Assembly: GCF_009811795.1 (NCBI RefSeq)
Contig: NZ_BLJE01000007.1
Location: 62,001 to 126,000, forward strand
Source of the DNA: Litoreibacter roseus
GTDB lineage: Bacteria; Pseudomonadota; Alphaproteobacteria; Rhodobacterales; Rhodobacteraceae
DNA: 64,000 nt
Direction: 5' to 3'
The notes under the pieces were generated by a model. It saw nothing but the letters and a program-made list of their open reading frames with translations, did no database searches and had not been told where the DNA came from. A program made the translations under genes and the position numbers. Shown one piece after another: positions 32,595 through 42,209 of the stretch. Positions within the stretch are counted from its first letter, which is position 1. Each line of letters begins with the position of its first letter.

Positions 32595-35500
32595 GTGGCT
32601 ATCTACCATTTGTCAGCGCAGATCATTGGCAAAGGAGCCGGGCGGTCCGCAGTGGCCGCCGCCGCATATCGCCATTGCGCGAAGATGGAGCGGGAAGAGA
32701 CGGCAGAGGAGATCGACTACTCCCGCAAAGGCGGGAATGCCCATTCCGAGTTTGTGGTGCCGGAAGGAGCACCCACTTGGATTGCGCGGGTTGCGCAATC
32801 GCACACCGCGGCGGAGGCCAGCGCCTTTTTCTGGAACGCCGTGGAGCAGGCAGAGGCGCGCAAAGACGCGCAGCTGATGCGCGAGATTGTTCTGGCACTC
32901 CCAAACGAGCTGACCCAGGAACAGAACATCACGCTCGTTCGAGACTTCGTCGCGCAAGAGCTCAGCGCGCATGGAATTGTTGCCGATTGGGCTTACCATG
33001 ACATGCCGAACAACCCGCATGTCCATGTCATGACCTCGCTGCGGCCGTTGACCGATGACGGATTTGGACCCAAGCGCGTTGCCGTCCTTGGCGAAGATGG
33101 TGCACCGCTTCGCGTGTCAGATGGAAAGATTCGGTATACCCAATTCTCCGGCAGCCCGGAGCGGCTCATAGAGATGCGGGAGGCTTGGGCGCAGATCCAA
33201 AACCACCACCTTGCCAAACATGGTCATGACATACGGGTCGATCATCGGTCCTTTGAAGAGATGGGGATCGATGCCGTTCCCTCGACACATCGCGGGCCGG
33301 CGGCGGACAACATGGATGCGCGCGGTGAGCCTTCGGAGCTGGCTGAGAAAGCCCGCACGGCCGCGCGGCAAAACTACGAGCTCTTTGCCGATGATCCGGC
33401 GTTGGTGCTGAAGAAGATCACAACGCAGAAGGCAGTCTTTACGCGTCACGACATCGCACGCGAAATCCATAAATCCGAGTGTTCGCCGGAAGAGTTTCAG
33501 GCGCTCTTCTACCGCGTGGGCGCGCATGAGGAGCTGGTTCCCGTCGCAGCGCCTTCCTTTGATCCCTTCACTGGAGACGAGACCAGTGAGGCGCTCTTCT
33601 CCACGCGCAGCATGGTCGTGCTTGAGCATCGGATGGTTCAAAACATCCAGCGGCTCGCGACAAAGCAAACCTGGGCCGCACCGGCCAACGTGGTGGACCG
33701 CGCCTTTGAAAGCTTTGAGGTCAAGCGGGGATTTGCGCTCACGGATCAGCAGAAAATGGTGGTGCGTCATCTGACCGGAGAGGCCGGTGCTGCAGCCCTT
33801 GTTGGCTATGCGGGTGCGGGGAAATCAACCGCCATTCATACGACCCGAACAGTTCTTCAGCAGCAAGGGTATACTGTTGTCGGTGGCGCACTCGCAGGGA
33901 TTGCGGCCGACAACCTACGGTCCGAGGCGGGCGTGGAAAGCCGGACTTTGGCCTCCTGGGAACACCAATGGGGCAGGGGGAACATGCTCCCCGATGCCAA
34001 GACTGTCTTCATCATGGATGAGGCCGGCATGGTCTCATCCGATCAAATGGAGCGGATCACGGGACGCCTGGCAGAAGCTGGTGCCAAGATGATTGTCCTC
34101 GGCGATGCGCGTCAGCTGCAACCCATTCAAGCCGGTGCTGCCTTCCGCGCCTTTGTCGATGTGACCGGCTATGCTGAGCTCGATACGGTTGTTCGCCAAT
34201 CCGAGCGCTGGATGCGCGAGGCGGCTGTTGCTTTTGGATCGGGCGATGCAGAAGCCGGTGTGGCAGCTTACGTCGATCAAGACAAATTCGCCTGGAGTGA
34301 GACCTCGGAAGAGGCGCGCGCCGCACTCATCGCAGAGTGGATGCCGCATCATCGCGCCGGGGCCGATGTCACCATCATGGCGCATCGCAACAAAGATGTT
34401 CTTGCTCTGAATGCGGATGCAAGAAGCGCGTTGCAGGACGCTCGGGCCTTAGGCGAGGACACCCCGTTTACAGCTGAGCGTGGGGCGCGCAGCTTTGCGG
34501 AAGGAGACCGGATCCTCTTCCTGAAGAACGAACGAAGTCTCAATGTCTTCAATGGGTCAACCGGGACAGTGAGCAGTGCCGAACCTAATAGGCTGGAAGT
34601 TATAGTCGATGGGCATCTCGATCCGATTGTCGTCCGCGCCCATGAATACAACCACCTCGATCACGGTTACGCGCGCACCATCCACAAAGAACAGGGCAAC
34701 ACCGTTGATCGGTCTTTTGTCTATCTTTCGCCCACCATGGATGCGCAACTTTCCTACGTGGCACTGACCCGACACCGTGAGGATGTGACGCTTTACGTCT
34801 CCCGCGAGGATTTTCGATCCCAAGGCGAGATGGTCGAGAAGATGGCCCAAGACAGACTGCAGGATTCCACGGCGCTCTATCGCAGTACGGTTGACTACAA
34901 GGACGCAATCCAAGGGTTTGCAGAGCGGCGTGGCTATCCCACCACCAGAATTGTCGTCGAGTTCGTCCGGTCCAATCTTGCTTATTTGCGCGAACGTCTG
35001 GAACGTTTGGCGCAGCATTTTGATCGGGTCGAACGGCCTGTCGACCGCAGATCTTCGCATCTGTCGCTAGGGTCCGATGCACAAGCCGCTGTGCGCTTGC
35101 ATCAAGCGCAACGTCCCTTGCCGCCGCAAATCCCGCATCGTGTCCATCAGGCAGGGCGTCGATTGGGGCGCGATCTGCAGGCGCAAGCGACGGCTGGACG
35201 TGCTGTCCGTCGGTTTAAGCGTCGTGCCCATTACGAGTTGAATGTCTCGGACGGTGCAAAGGAACTCCGTGACTTCAACAAGAGCGTGCGCGCACAGTTC
35301 GGTGAGGAGGCCATCCTGCATCATGGCTCTCACGCGCCGACATCTGAGAGCGTTCTTCTGCGTGGTCAGTCTTCAGAGTGGCAGAGCTTTGCGCAGGAAA
35401 ATTGGCAGACCCTCTTCGCTGCGCAATGGGCGGAACACAAAACCACTCTGCAGCCGCTGAAAGCACAGGATGTCCGCGCTCCACTCCTTCCTGACACACC

Positions 35501-36311
35501 CACAGAGAAAGTGAGACCACCCATGTCTGACCCGAAGATTCTCATCGAAGGCGTGCGAGATATGCCCGCCATTGCGCCGGAGAGGTTGCGCGTCCAAGCA
35601 GCACAACACCCCTCCATGGAGCCGGTCATCGCGACGGCAAAAGACATTGCAGGCCGGATCTATGTCCAGCCGGACCGGGCTGTCGAGCGACTTGTGGATC
35701 GGTTCCAGAGGGGCCAAACAGCAGACACTGTCTCAGAGGCACTCTTTCGAGAGCCGGCCACATTGGGCGATGTGAAAGGCACTTCGCGACTAGGTATCGC
35801 AAACGCCGAACAGCGCGAGGCACTCAAACACATCCCGGCCTTTATCCAGCACACCAGCAAAGTTGGTGCCGCGATTGATCAAACTGAAGGTCAAATCAAA
35901 TCGCGCCACGATCAGACGAGAGCTGCTATCGCCGTGCCGATCCGTGACTTGTCGCCAGAGGCTCAGCGCTTCGTTGAGGACGTCAAGAGCGTCGATAAGA
36001 TGCCCAACGGGGACGAGAAACTGCGCGCGTCATCGGAGCTGCTGAAGAATGGCGCTGCCTTGAATGAAGTGTCTCAGTTCCAACAAAGCTTGAACGATAG
36101 GTATGGGCGTGGGCGAGCAACCATAGAAGCGGGGCGGGCTGTCGACCCCGCATTTCAGCGTATGAAACCTGCCGAGAAAGCCACTGTGATGACCCGTCTC
36201 GATGGTGTCGCAACCGCCTTACCCGCTATTAAGAAGTTGCAGACACAGGTCCAACAGCATGAGCGGTCTCGAGACTTGGGCAAAGCCTCAGGTCGCGGCA
36301 TTGAGCGATAG
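32595..36311 (+). CDS. traA: TraA: Ti-type conjugative relaxase-helicase (MOBQ)
   Basis: The 1238-residue protein nicks oriT and unwinds the strand to be transferred. The N-terminal MobA/MobL relaxase domain starts AIYHLSAQII and has the candidate catalytic Tyr25 (AAYRHCAKM) and the metal-binding histidines H142 and H144 (NPHVHVMTSLRPL). A RecD/TraI-like superfamily 1 helicase follows, with Walker A GYAGAGKST near 404-412 and GDARQLQPI near 502. The frame is open from 32400, but GTG 32595 has AAGGAG upstream and starts at the family N-terminus, leaving oriT outside the gene. The last 350 residues are helical and charged. Confidence 0.92.
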   Translation: MAIYHLSAQIIGKGAGRSAVAAAAYRHCAKMEREETAEEIDYSRKGGNAHSEFVVPEGAPTWIARVAQSHTAAEASAFFWNAVEQAEARKDAQLMREIVLALPNELTQEQNITLVRDFVAQELSAHGIVADWAYHDMPNNPHVHVMTSLRPLTDDGFGPKRVAVLGEDGAPLRVSDGKIRYTQFSGSPERLIEMREAWAQIQNHHLAKHGHDIRVDHRSFEEMGIDAVPSTHRGPAADNMDARGEPSELAEKARTAARQNYELFADDPALVLKKITTQKAVFTRHDIAREIHKSECSPEEFQALFYRVGAHEELVPVAAPSFDPFTGDETSEALFSTRSMVVLEHRMVQNIQRLATKQTWAAPANVVDRAFESFEVKRGFALTDQQKMVVRHLTGEAGAAALVGYAGAGKSTAIHTTRTVLQQQGYTVVGGALAGIAADNLRSEAGVESRTLASWEHQWGRGNMLPDAKTVFIMDEAGMVSSDQMERITGRLAEAGAKMIVLGDARQLQPIQAGAAFRAFVDVTGYAELDTVVRQSERWMREAAVAFGSGDAEAGVAAYVDQDKFAWSETSEEARAALIAEWMPHHRAGADVTIMAHRNKDVLALNADARSALQDARALGEDTPFTAERGARSFAEGDRILFLKNERSLNVFNGSTGTVSSAEPNRLEVIVDGHLDPIVVRAHEYNHLDHGYARTIHKEQGNTVDRSFVYLSPTMDAQLSYVALTRHREDVTLYVSREDFRSQGEMVEKMAQDRLQDSTALYRSTVDYKDAIQGFAERRGYPTTRIVVEFVRSNLAYLRERLERLAQHFDRVERPVDRRSSHLSLGSDAQAAVRLHQAQRPLPPQIPHRVHQAGRRLGRDLQAQATAGRAVRRFKRRAHYELNVSDGAKELRDFNKSVRAQFGEEAILHHGSHAPTSESVLLRGQSSEWQSFAQENWQTLFAAQWAEHKTTLQPLKAQDVRAPLLPDTPTEKVRPPMSDPKILIEGVRDMPAIAPERLRVQAAQHPSMEPVIATAKDIAGRIYVQPDRAVERLVDRFQRGQTADTVSEALFREPATLGDVKGTSRLGIANAEQREALKHIPAFIQHTSKVGAAIDQTEGQIKSRHDQTRAAIAVPIRDLSPEAQRFVEDVKSVDKMPNGDEKLRASSELLKNGAALNEVSQFQQSLNDRYGRGRATIEAGRAVDPAFQRMKPAEKATVMTRLDGVATALPAIKKLQTQVQQHERSRDLGKASGRGIER

Positions 36312-36317
36312 GCCAGC

Positions 36318-37289
36318 TCAGTCGATCGGTATGAGAGCCACCGCTTCCAGCGTTTCATCAATCCTTCGGATCGTGGCTGGGTCCAATTGCAGATCCTCAC
36401 CATCAGGTTCCGTCGATCCAAGCAATCCACGCCTTTTTGCGATCGCATAAAAGACAGCCTCGCGCTCCGGTGGAGGTCGATTTCCAACGAGTTCGACCAA
36501 CGGAGACAGCTTGTTGTGCATCACTTGCGCATCGAAGAAGCGAGCAGAACGTGAGGCGCGGAAGAGTGCGACGACCTCGTGAGGGGCGATAAAAGCAAGC
36601 TTTGATACAACACCGTCGGCCCCGGTATTTAGGTTATGAAAGAGTGCTGTTTCTGATCCGGTAAAGCAAGCGACGGGACGATCCATAGCCTTTATCGCAT
36701 AGTAGTTTTCGTCATAGGCTGATGTCCTGTCGTCATAGCCGAAGAAAACTCCAACTACGTTATCAGCTTTTGCAACGGCGTGCTGCAAGTTCCGCTTATA
36801 GGCATCGAAGCGACGGAATTCTCTGCGAGTTTCATTCAGGATCACAGGAAGTCGCATGCGCTCCAACAGATGCGTTTGTTCGACGATCCCTGCAATTTGG
36901 GAGATGTCCGCAGTTTCAACTGCCTGAATATTCAACGTGGTCATCAGTGCATTTGCGCCCGCATGTGTCCACCCAGCCGCATTCTGTGCAGTATCACTGG
37001 TAAGGAACCCCAAGTCAGCAATCAGCAGTTTTCCACGTGCCAGTTTTTCTTTTACTGCGCGTAGAAGGAATGAGACATCCTGGTTGTTAAGCCGAACTCC
37101 GTTTGGTTCGCGCGCTTTGATTAGGAAACCCGTCACGCCTTCGATATGGTGAAGCCTTTGGACTTGTTCACTGACAATATCCCCGGCTACCGTCGGAGAG
37201 ACATGTCTTGGTGTAATCAGCGAAATGATAACGCCCCCCGATAAAGCAACCGGTGACGGGTGTTGATTTTCCTGGGCCGAAAGGATCAA
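36318..37289 (-). CDS. DapA/NanA-superfamily protein lacking the Schiff-base lysine
   Basis: The 323-residue protein has the length and strand order of the dihydrodipicolinate synthase / N-acetylneuraminate lyase superfamily (SLITPRHVSPTVAGDIVSEQVQRL; GVTGFLIKAREPNGVRL). At the catalytic strand, normally ending G(I/V)K(D/E), it reads NVVGVFFGYDD, with Phe182 where the Schiff-base Lys should be, and the YNxP tyrosine motif is LNETR. It therefore cannot use standard class I aldolase chemistry. It starts with TTG after GGGAGGGAGA, and it is the third gene of a probable unit with the genes at 37343 and 37876. The function is unknown. Confidence 0.7.
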   Translation of the reverse strand: MILSAQENQHPSPVALSGGVIISLITPRHVSPTVAGDIVSEQVQRLHHIEGVTGFLIKAREPNGVRLNNQDVSFLLRAVKEKLARGKLLIADLGFLTSDTAQNAAGWTHAGANALMTTLNIQAVETADISQIAGIVEQTHLLERMRLPVILNETRREFRRFDAYKRNLQHAVAKADNVVGVFFGYDDRTSAYDENYYAIKAMDRPVACFTGSETALFHNLNTGADGVVSKLAFIAPHEVVALFRASRSARFFDAQVMHNKLSPLVELVGNRPPPEREAVFYAIAKRRGLLGSTEPDGEDLQLDPATIRRIDETLEAVALIPID

Positions 37290-37342
37290 GGTCTCCCTCC
37301 CTTCACTTGCTCTGCCGGATGATTGGACTTCTTTTACCTTCG

Positions 37343-37807
37343 CTAGTTCGGAAGTGAACTTCTGTCAGAAGCAAGGATCAGCAACAGGCTTTGCAGCGAT
37401 GTTGTGTGACAAACACGTAGGTTTCTGAGAAGATCACCGACGTGAATGTTGCTGGGAAGTACGGCCATTAATAGATCGATGTCTGTTATTGCTTGCCGAT
37501 GATCCTCTGCGATTTCACGGATCATTTCGTGGACACTCGTGGCGAGCAGCTTCTCTGAGAAAGATGAACCTTGTACCAATTCGTGATAGCTGGGTGGAAT
37601 CCTGCGACCGAGGCCAACAATCATTCTTGCAAGTGCATCTACAGATTCGTTTAGATCACGGTGATCCTGACGCACGACTGCGCGTAAATCGCCTTGCTGT
37701 TCAGCAACCTCTTGCCATGATAAGTATCTGGCTTTGAAAAGAAGCGCGAAATTCCCCGCCAGCAGCCGCATCAAACCACCGGACAATACTTCTGAAGTTT
37801 CACTCAT
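37343..37807 (-). CDS. Dps/ferritin-like protein with altered metal site
   Basis: The 154-residue helical protein has the size of Dps and a segment RQDHRDLNESVDALARMIVGLGRRIP that resembles the Dps core DELAERIRxLG. The aspartate is retained but the glutamate four residues later is replaced by Arg, so the ferroxidase site is probably incomplete. A well-placed GAGGA precedes the ATG. It may be a stress or DNA-protection protein, or another four-helix protein; the family call is moderate. Confidence 0.5.
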   Translation of the reverse strand: MSETSEVLSGGLMRLLAGNFALLFKARYLSWQEVAEQQGDLRAVVRQDHRDLNESVDALARMIVGLGRRIPPSYHELVQGSSFSEKLLATSVHEMIREIAEDHRQAITDIDLLMAVLPSNIHVGDLLRNLRVCHTTSLQSLLLILASDRSSLPN

Positions 37808-37875
37808 GTCTTTTCGTCCTCAGAAGCCACGACCGGGCGGATCTGGAAATGTTTCCATCTTCGAAAGTTGAGCGT

Positions 37876-38754
37876 TCATGCCTCTGACCCGAACGACATT
37901 TCAAAGGCCTGGAAGCTGGATTGTTCCGGCTGCCAGCCGCAGACTGTTTTTGCTGGCTCAGCTGAGTAGCATTGGTTCCCTGAGAGCGCTTGGGAAAAGA
38001 AGCCAAAGGCGCGTTGAGCTTCTTCCCCTTCAACGGACCGAACGGGTAATGACAGGGCTTGACCGGTCGCTTCGGCGGCTTGTTTGATCGTGACCGCTGT
38101 ATCAGCTGCAAACACCTTGTGGTGACCAATTGGTGCCTTTTCAACGCCGTCAACAAGAAGGGCCCCAAAGTCATCGACATGAACAGTCGACCACAATCCA
38201 GATCCATTTTTAGGGTAGCAAGCCACACCCATCTTGGATGCACTCGCTTTCATCAAGCCGGGCAGCGCAGCACCTTGACCGCCATAGACGAACGCTCCGT
38301 AGGCGAAAACGGTTGTCAACCGGTCCCCAGCCGCATGTTCAATGCGTTCATCTACCTGCGAACGTCGCACGAGAGGTGGGGGTGGCGCAAAAGTTCTTGG
38401 CGCTTCCGGTGTCGTACCTGTCTGACCAAAGAGAATGGTCCCGCCATGCGTCGCAAAGCCAGCTCCGTCTGGGAGGCCTTCGATCATTGCTGTGGCCGCC
38501 CGTTCACTGATTGGCCAAAAATTAGGGTTGTCACTGGCTGCACAGTGGATGACAGCATGATTGTGTCGTGCGATATCCCGAAGTCCGGAGAGATCTGTCA
38601 AATCTACAATTTGTGCGTTGTGACCACGAGCCTTGAAAGCATCGGCGTCCTGTTGGGATCTGGCAACGATTGTAGCTTTATGCCCACGCTTTTCTATTGA
38701 GCGCAATGCCGCGCTGCCAATGAATCCCGTTGCTCCCGTAACCAATACGTCCAT
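37876..38754 (-). CDS. NAD(P)-dependent epimerase/dehydratase-family (extended SDR) protein
   Basis: The 292-residue protein starts with the Rossmann motif TGATGFIG at residues 6-13 and continues in the extended/atypical SDR pattern (AVIHCAASDN; YGAFVYGGQG; STVHVDDFGALLVDGV). The catalytic YxxxK is not clear, which is common in atypical SDRs that bind NAD(P)H as sensors or reductases. It is the first gene of the minus-strand unit down to 36318. The substrate cannot be deduced. Confidence 0.8.
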   Translation of the reverse strand: MDVLVTGATGFIGSAALRSIEKRGHKATIVARSQQDADAFKARGHNAQIVDLTDLSGLRDIARHNHAVIHCAASDNPNFWPISERAATAMIEGLPDGAGFATHGGTILFGQTGTTPEAPRTFAPPPPLVRRSQVDERIEHAAGDRLTTVFAYGAFVYGGQGAALPGLMKASASKMGVACYPKNGSGLWSTVHVDDFGALLVDGVEKAPIGHHKVFAADTAVTIKQAAEATGQALSLPVRSVEGEEAQRAFGFFSQALSGNQCYSAEPAKTVCGWQPEQSSFQAFEMSFGSEA

Positions 38755-38969
38755 TTCGAAATCTACCCCATTCAGCTAAAAACCGTTTGAGGAATGTTAG
38801 CGCTCCAATTGCTGTGAATATTCTGCTTTTGGCTGATTTCTAGATTCCGTTTGCGGTCTCATGGAACACGCTGAGACAGGGTTCGTCCACAGGTTGAGAG
38901 CGTGACCGGCTTTGCGCTGCGGGGTTTCCGGATAGCTGTCTGCGTTGTTTTGTGCGACTAAGCTGAACC

Positions 38970-40742
38970 CTACCGCTTTGCGCGTTCGAACAGAGCTTTG
39001 GGCTTTATAGACGCAACGAGTGCTGCGCGTGTGGCGTCCTCCGGTGCGTCCTGGATCTGTTGATGCAGACGCGCTTCATCCTTCGTGGCGGCAATCCTGA
39101 CATTCTGTGCTGCTTCGGTGTCATCGAAACCCATGGCCTTCAGTGCCAAATCGGCAAGGTGCAGCGCCGCAGGAGCGGTTTCTCGTACGACTCCATCTAC
39201 TTGTCCCAAACCGATGACATGGAGCCTGTCAAACGCTCGAACAAAGATGCGAAGATGAGGGAAGTCTCTTCGGATGAGGGCAACAATTGCATCTGTTTGG
39301 TCGGGCTTGTCGATGCAGATGATGACGCACCGGGCAGAAGCTGCGCCCGCGGCGCGCAAAACATCTCGGCGCATACCGTTGCCAAAATGAACTCTGGCCC
39401 CGAAGGAACGGGCCTCTTCTACTCTGTCGGCGTCGTTGTCCAGTATTCTCAATTGTAGTCCGGCCTCATTGAGAGGTTGGGACACCAGCTGACCGAAGCG
39501 CCCAAAGCCAATCAGCAGGACCTCGCCGTGCGCGCCGTCAAAGTTCTCATCGAGTATGCGAGCCGCTGGCTTTCTTCTGCTCAGGACCGTGTCCAGAAGC
39601 GAAGCGCCCGCCATGGAAAGTGTCACGATACATACGAGCAACGAACCCGTTTGCTGATCCAGGACTGCCACGCCGACAGCCGCGGCAAAGAGCACAAATC
39701 CAAACTCGCCATGTTGCGCCAAAGCAAATGCCATACGCGTGGCGTCTTCCGGATTTGGTTGAAAGAAGCGGTTTACCGCATAAACCGTGAGGCCTTTGAC
39801 GAGCATAAGGAGCGGCACAGCCAGAATGATTGTCAGCCAATTTTCGACGACAACCGACAGATCCAGAGACAGCCCGACAGCAATAAAAAACAGACCCAAG
39901 AGTAAGCCACGGAAGGGCTCAATATTTGCTTCAACTTCGTGCCGAAATTTGGAGCTCGCGAGCATGACCCCGGCGATGAAAGCTCCCATGGCATAAGACA
40001 GCCCAACAAGGTCCATCAGGAGTGCGGCAGCGATGACTACGCCTAGAGCACCCGCAGTCATCAACTCTTGCACGCCAGTGCGCGCAAGAACTGTGAAGAT
40101 CGGATTGAGCAAGTAGCGTGCTGCTAGAATGAGACCTATGATTGCGCCGCCAGCTGCTGCTAGCGCCACAAATCGTTCGCTCCAGGGCACCTGAGCGTCT
40201 TGGACAGGTGCTAACAGCGCAACGATAAGTAAAAACGGGACGATCGAGAGATCTTCGAAAAGCAAAACAGCCACGGTTCTTTCCCCAAATGGGCTATCTC
40301 TCAATCCGGCATCGTCGAGAGTTTGCATGACCAATGCGGTTGATGAAAGCCCCAGCCCCATGCCAATGACCAGCGATGCCTTCCATTCAAACCCTACCAA
40401 AAGTGGAGGGAGCGACAAAACCAGGCTTGTTGTCAGAATTTGAACCAGCCCATGCCCAAAGATCGTACGTCGAAGTGCCCAAAGCTTCGCAGGTTGGAAC
40501 GACAGACCGATCACGAACAAAAACAGGACCACGCCAAACTCAGCAAACTGCAGCAACTCTTCCGGGTTGGCCTCAAAGCTGAGTGACAGCATGACGCCGG
40601 TTACGACGCCTGCCAGCAGGTAGCCAATGATCTGTCCAAGCCCCAAGCGGCGGCTGAGCGGGACACAGATGCAAGCCACGAGAATGATGGCCAGGGCTTC
40701 CCAGAAATAGATCTGGAGTTGTGACGGGGAGAATTCTGGCAT
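38970..40742 (-). CDS. Monovalent cation:proton antiporter-2 (KefB/KefC-like)
   Basis: The 590-residue protein has about 12 membrane segments of the Na+/H+ exchanger fold (residues 1 to about 390; EFGVVLFLFVIGLSFQPAKLW and LGLSSTALVMQTLDDAGL are family hallmarks) and a cytoplasmic RCK/TrkA-N domain starting VLLIGFGRFGQLVSQPL that binds nucleotide. It should exchange K+ (or Na+) for H+ in the inner membrane and protect against electrophiles or alkalinity. No KefF/KefG-type ancillary subunit is adjacent, although a nitroreductase gene is divergent from it. Confidence 0.9.
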   Translation of the reverse strand: MPEFSPSQLQIYFWEALAIILVACICVPLSRRLGLGQIIGYLLAGVVTGVMLSLSFEANPEELLQFAEFGVVLFLFVIGLSFQPAKLWALRRTIFGHGLVQILTTSLVLSLPPLLVGFEWKASLVIGMGLGLSSTALVMQTLDDAGLRDSPFGERTVAVLLFEDLSIVPFLLIVALLAPVQDAQVPWSERFVALAAAGGAIIGLILAARYLLNPIFTVLARTGVQELMTAGALGVVIAAALLMDLVGLSYAMGAFIAGVMLASSKFRHEVEANIEPFRGLLLGLFFIAVGLSLDLSVVVENWLTIILAVPLLMLVKGLTVYAVNRFFQPNPEDATRMAFALAQHGEFGFVLFAAAVGVAVLDQQTGSLLVCIVTLSMAGASLLDTVLSRRKPAARILDENFDGAHGEVLLIGFGRFGQLVSQPLNEAGLQLRILDNDADRVEEARSFGARVHFGNGMRRDVLRAAGAASARCVIICIDKPDQTDAIVALIRRDFPHLRIFVRAFDRLHVIGLGQVDGVVRETAPAALHLADLALKAMGFDDTEAAQNVRIAATKDEARLHQQIQDAPEDATRAALVASIKPKALFERAKR

Positions 40743-41017
40743 CTTTTCGGCTCTCTAATGTCGTGTGGCGTTGGGCTCAAAAAGCCTTCTTGTGTGACTT
40801 AGAGTGTCACTGTCGTTTTCCACCCGCTAGGTTGGGCTATTGGGTCTGTTCCGGTTCGGTGTTCTGATAGTGGGCACCTGGTAACGGAAGCACCTCCTCA
40901 TTCTACATGCCTGATGATGTGTCATACCGAATTGATTCATCGAGTTTTACCGCACGACCCAATGCCGTCGCAGTTCTTGGTCAGCGACGACTTGGAAAAT
41001 TATTACTTAGCGGTGAG
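40743..41017. other. Intergenic region before the nitroreductase promoter
   Basis: This 275-bp part of a 330-bp gap between divergent genes holds GTGAC-N7-GTCAC near 40797-40813 but no gene. The following 55 bp contain the promoter and operators listed separately. Confidence 0.4.
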
Positions 41018-41044
41018 TTGACAAGTTCGATATCAAACTATAAT
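41018..41044 (+). promoter_or_regulatory. Promoter of the nitroreductase-marR operon
   Basis: TTGACA (41018-41023) and TATAAT (41039-41044) are both exact sigma-70 consensus hexamers. The spacer is only 15 bp, shorter than the optimal 17. The spacer is occupied almost entirely by operator copy 1 and is followed directly by copy 2, a typical arrangement for tight repression. Confidence 0.65.
41025..41038. promoter_or_regulatory. MarR operator candidate, copy 1 (in promoter spacer)
   Basis: GTTCGATATCAAAC is a near-perfect palindrome (one mismatch) between the -35 and -10 hexamers, 21 bp from copy 2. Confidence 0.65.
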
Positions 41045-41045
41045 G

Positions 41046-41059
41046 GTTCGATATCGAAC
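41046..41059. promoter_or_regulatory. MarR operator candidate, copy 2
   Basis: GTTCGATATCGAAC is a perfect 14-bp palindrome just after the -10 hexamer and 14 bp before the nitroreductase start codon. The 21-bp centre spacing places both copies on the same DNA face. Confidence 0.7.
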
Positions 41060-41072
41060 TAGAGGATCTTGT

Positions 41073-42209
41073 ATGAAACGTCGAAATTTCCTGAAGATTG
41101 TTGGAGGAGGGATTATTGCTGCCGCGGGCGGGGCGGGAGTGTTCGCAGCAACCCGGACGCCGACTTCAGCACTTGAGCCGTGGTCCTTGGCAGGGACATA
41201 TTCTGATCCACGGAAGAACGCTCTGTCTTATGCAATCCTCGCTCCAAACCCCCACAATCGTCAGCCATGGATTGTAAATCTGGAAGGAGACGATGGGGTG
41301 GCGCTTTACTTTGATATGAACAAGCAGCTTCCGCATACGGATCCGTTTGACAGACAGCTCACCATCGGTCTGGGATGTTTCCTCGAGCTGATGCGCATGG
41401 CCGCGAGCGCAAACGGCTATAGTGTCGAAATGGAACTCTTTCCGGAAGGAGAGGATGCTTCAGGTTTGGACAACAGGCCAGTCGCTTATGCAAAGTTCAC
41501 GGCTACTGAACCTCAATCGGATCCGCTTTTTGCCAAAGTGATGGAAAGGCGGTCATACAAGCAGCCATTCGATACTGGTCGCAATATCGACACAAGCACC
41601 CTCGCAGCAATTCTAAATGTGGCAAACAGTACGGTCTTGGGCGGGTCAGTGGATCCTGCTGATATTGCGTTTTGGCGAACTCTAACGAGCGATGCTCTGA
41701 AAATTGAAATTGAGACACCACATACGTACAAGGAAAGTGTCGATCTCTTTCGCATCGGCAAGAGTGAGATCAATGCAAGCCCTGACGGCATCGACCTTGG
41801 CGGGCCCATGATTGAAGCACTCGCTCTCACCGGCCTCATGAGCCGTGAAGCGTCCCTCGATGTGAACTCAACTGCGTATACGCAAGGCCTGGCCGCGGTT
41901 CTCGCAAATACAGAATCCGCCATGGGACACATCTGGATGGTTACACCCGACAACACACGGGTTGATCAGCTCAATGCAGGTGCTGACTGGTTACGGGTCA
42001 ACCTCGCTTGTGCCGAGCAGGGGATCTCCTTTCATCCACTTAGCCAGGCTTTGCAAGAATATCCTGAAATGGCGAACATCTTTGCGCAAACGCATGAGCG
42101 TCTTGCTCCAGATGGCGGAACGGTTCAAATGCTGGCTAGAATTGGTTACGGATCCTCAACACCGGTGAGCCCCAGGTGGCCATTGGACAGTAAGATTGGA
42201 ACTGCGTGA
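41073..42209 (+). CDS. Tat-exported nitroreductase-family protein (Acg-like)
   Basis: The 378-residue protein begins with a twin-arginine signal (KRRNFLK followed by a Gly/Ala-rich hydrophobic stretch). The mature part resembles the Acg family of FMN-binding nitroreductase-like proteins (ILAPNPHNRQPWIV; FDRQLTIGLGCFLELMRMAA; RRSYKQPF). Such proteins bind flavin and may act in redox stress. The ATG at 41073 follows AGAGGA. Its stop overlaps the MarR start as GTGA, so the two are one operon under the two-operator promoter. Confidence 0.82.
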   Translation: MKRRNFLKIVGGGIIAAAGGAGVFAATRTPTSALEPWSLAGTYSDPRKNALSYAILAPNPHNRQPWIVNLEGDDGVALYFDMNKQLPHTDPFDRQLTIGLGCFLELMRMAASANGYSVEMELFPEGEDASGLDNRPVAYAKFTATEPQSDPLFAKVMERRSYKQPFDTGRNIDTSTLAAILNVANSTVLGGSVDPADIAFWRTLTSDALKIEIETPHTYKESVDLFRIGKSEINASPDGIDLGGPMIEALALTGLMSREASLDVNSTAYTQGLAAVLANTESAMGHIWMVTPDNTRVDQLNAGADWLRVNLACAEQGISFHPLSQALQEYPEMANIFAQTHERLAPDGGTVQMLARIGYGSSTPVSPRWPLDSKIGTA

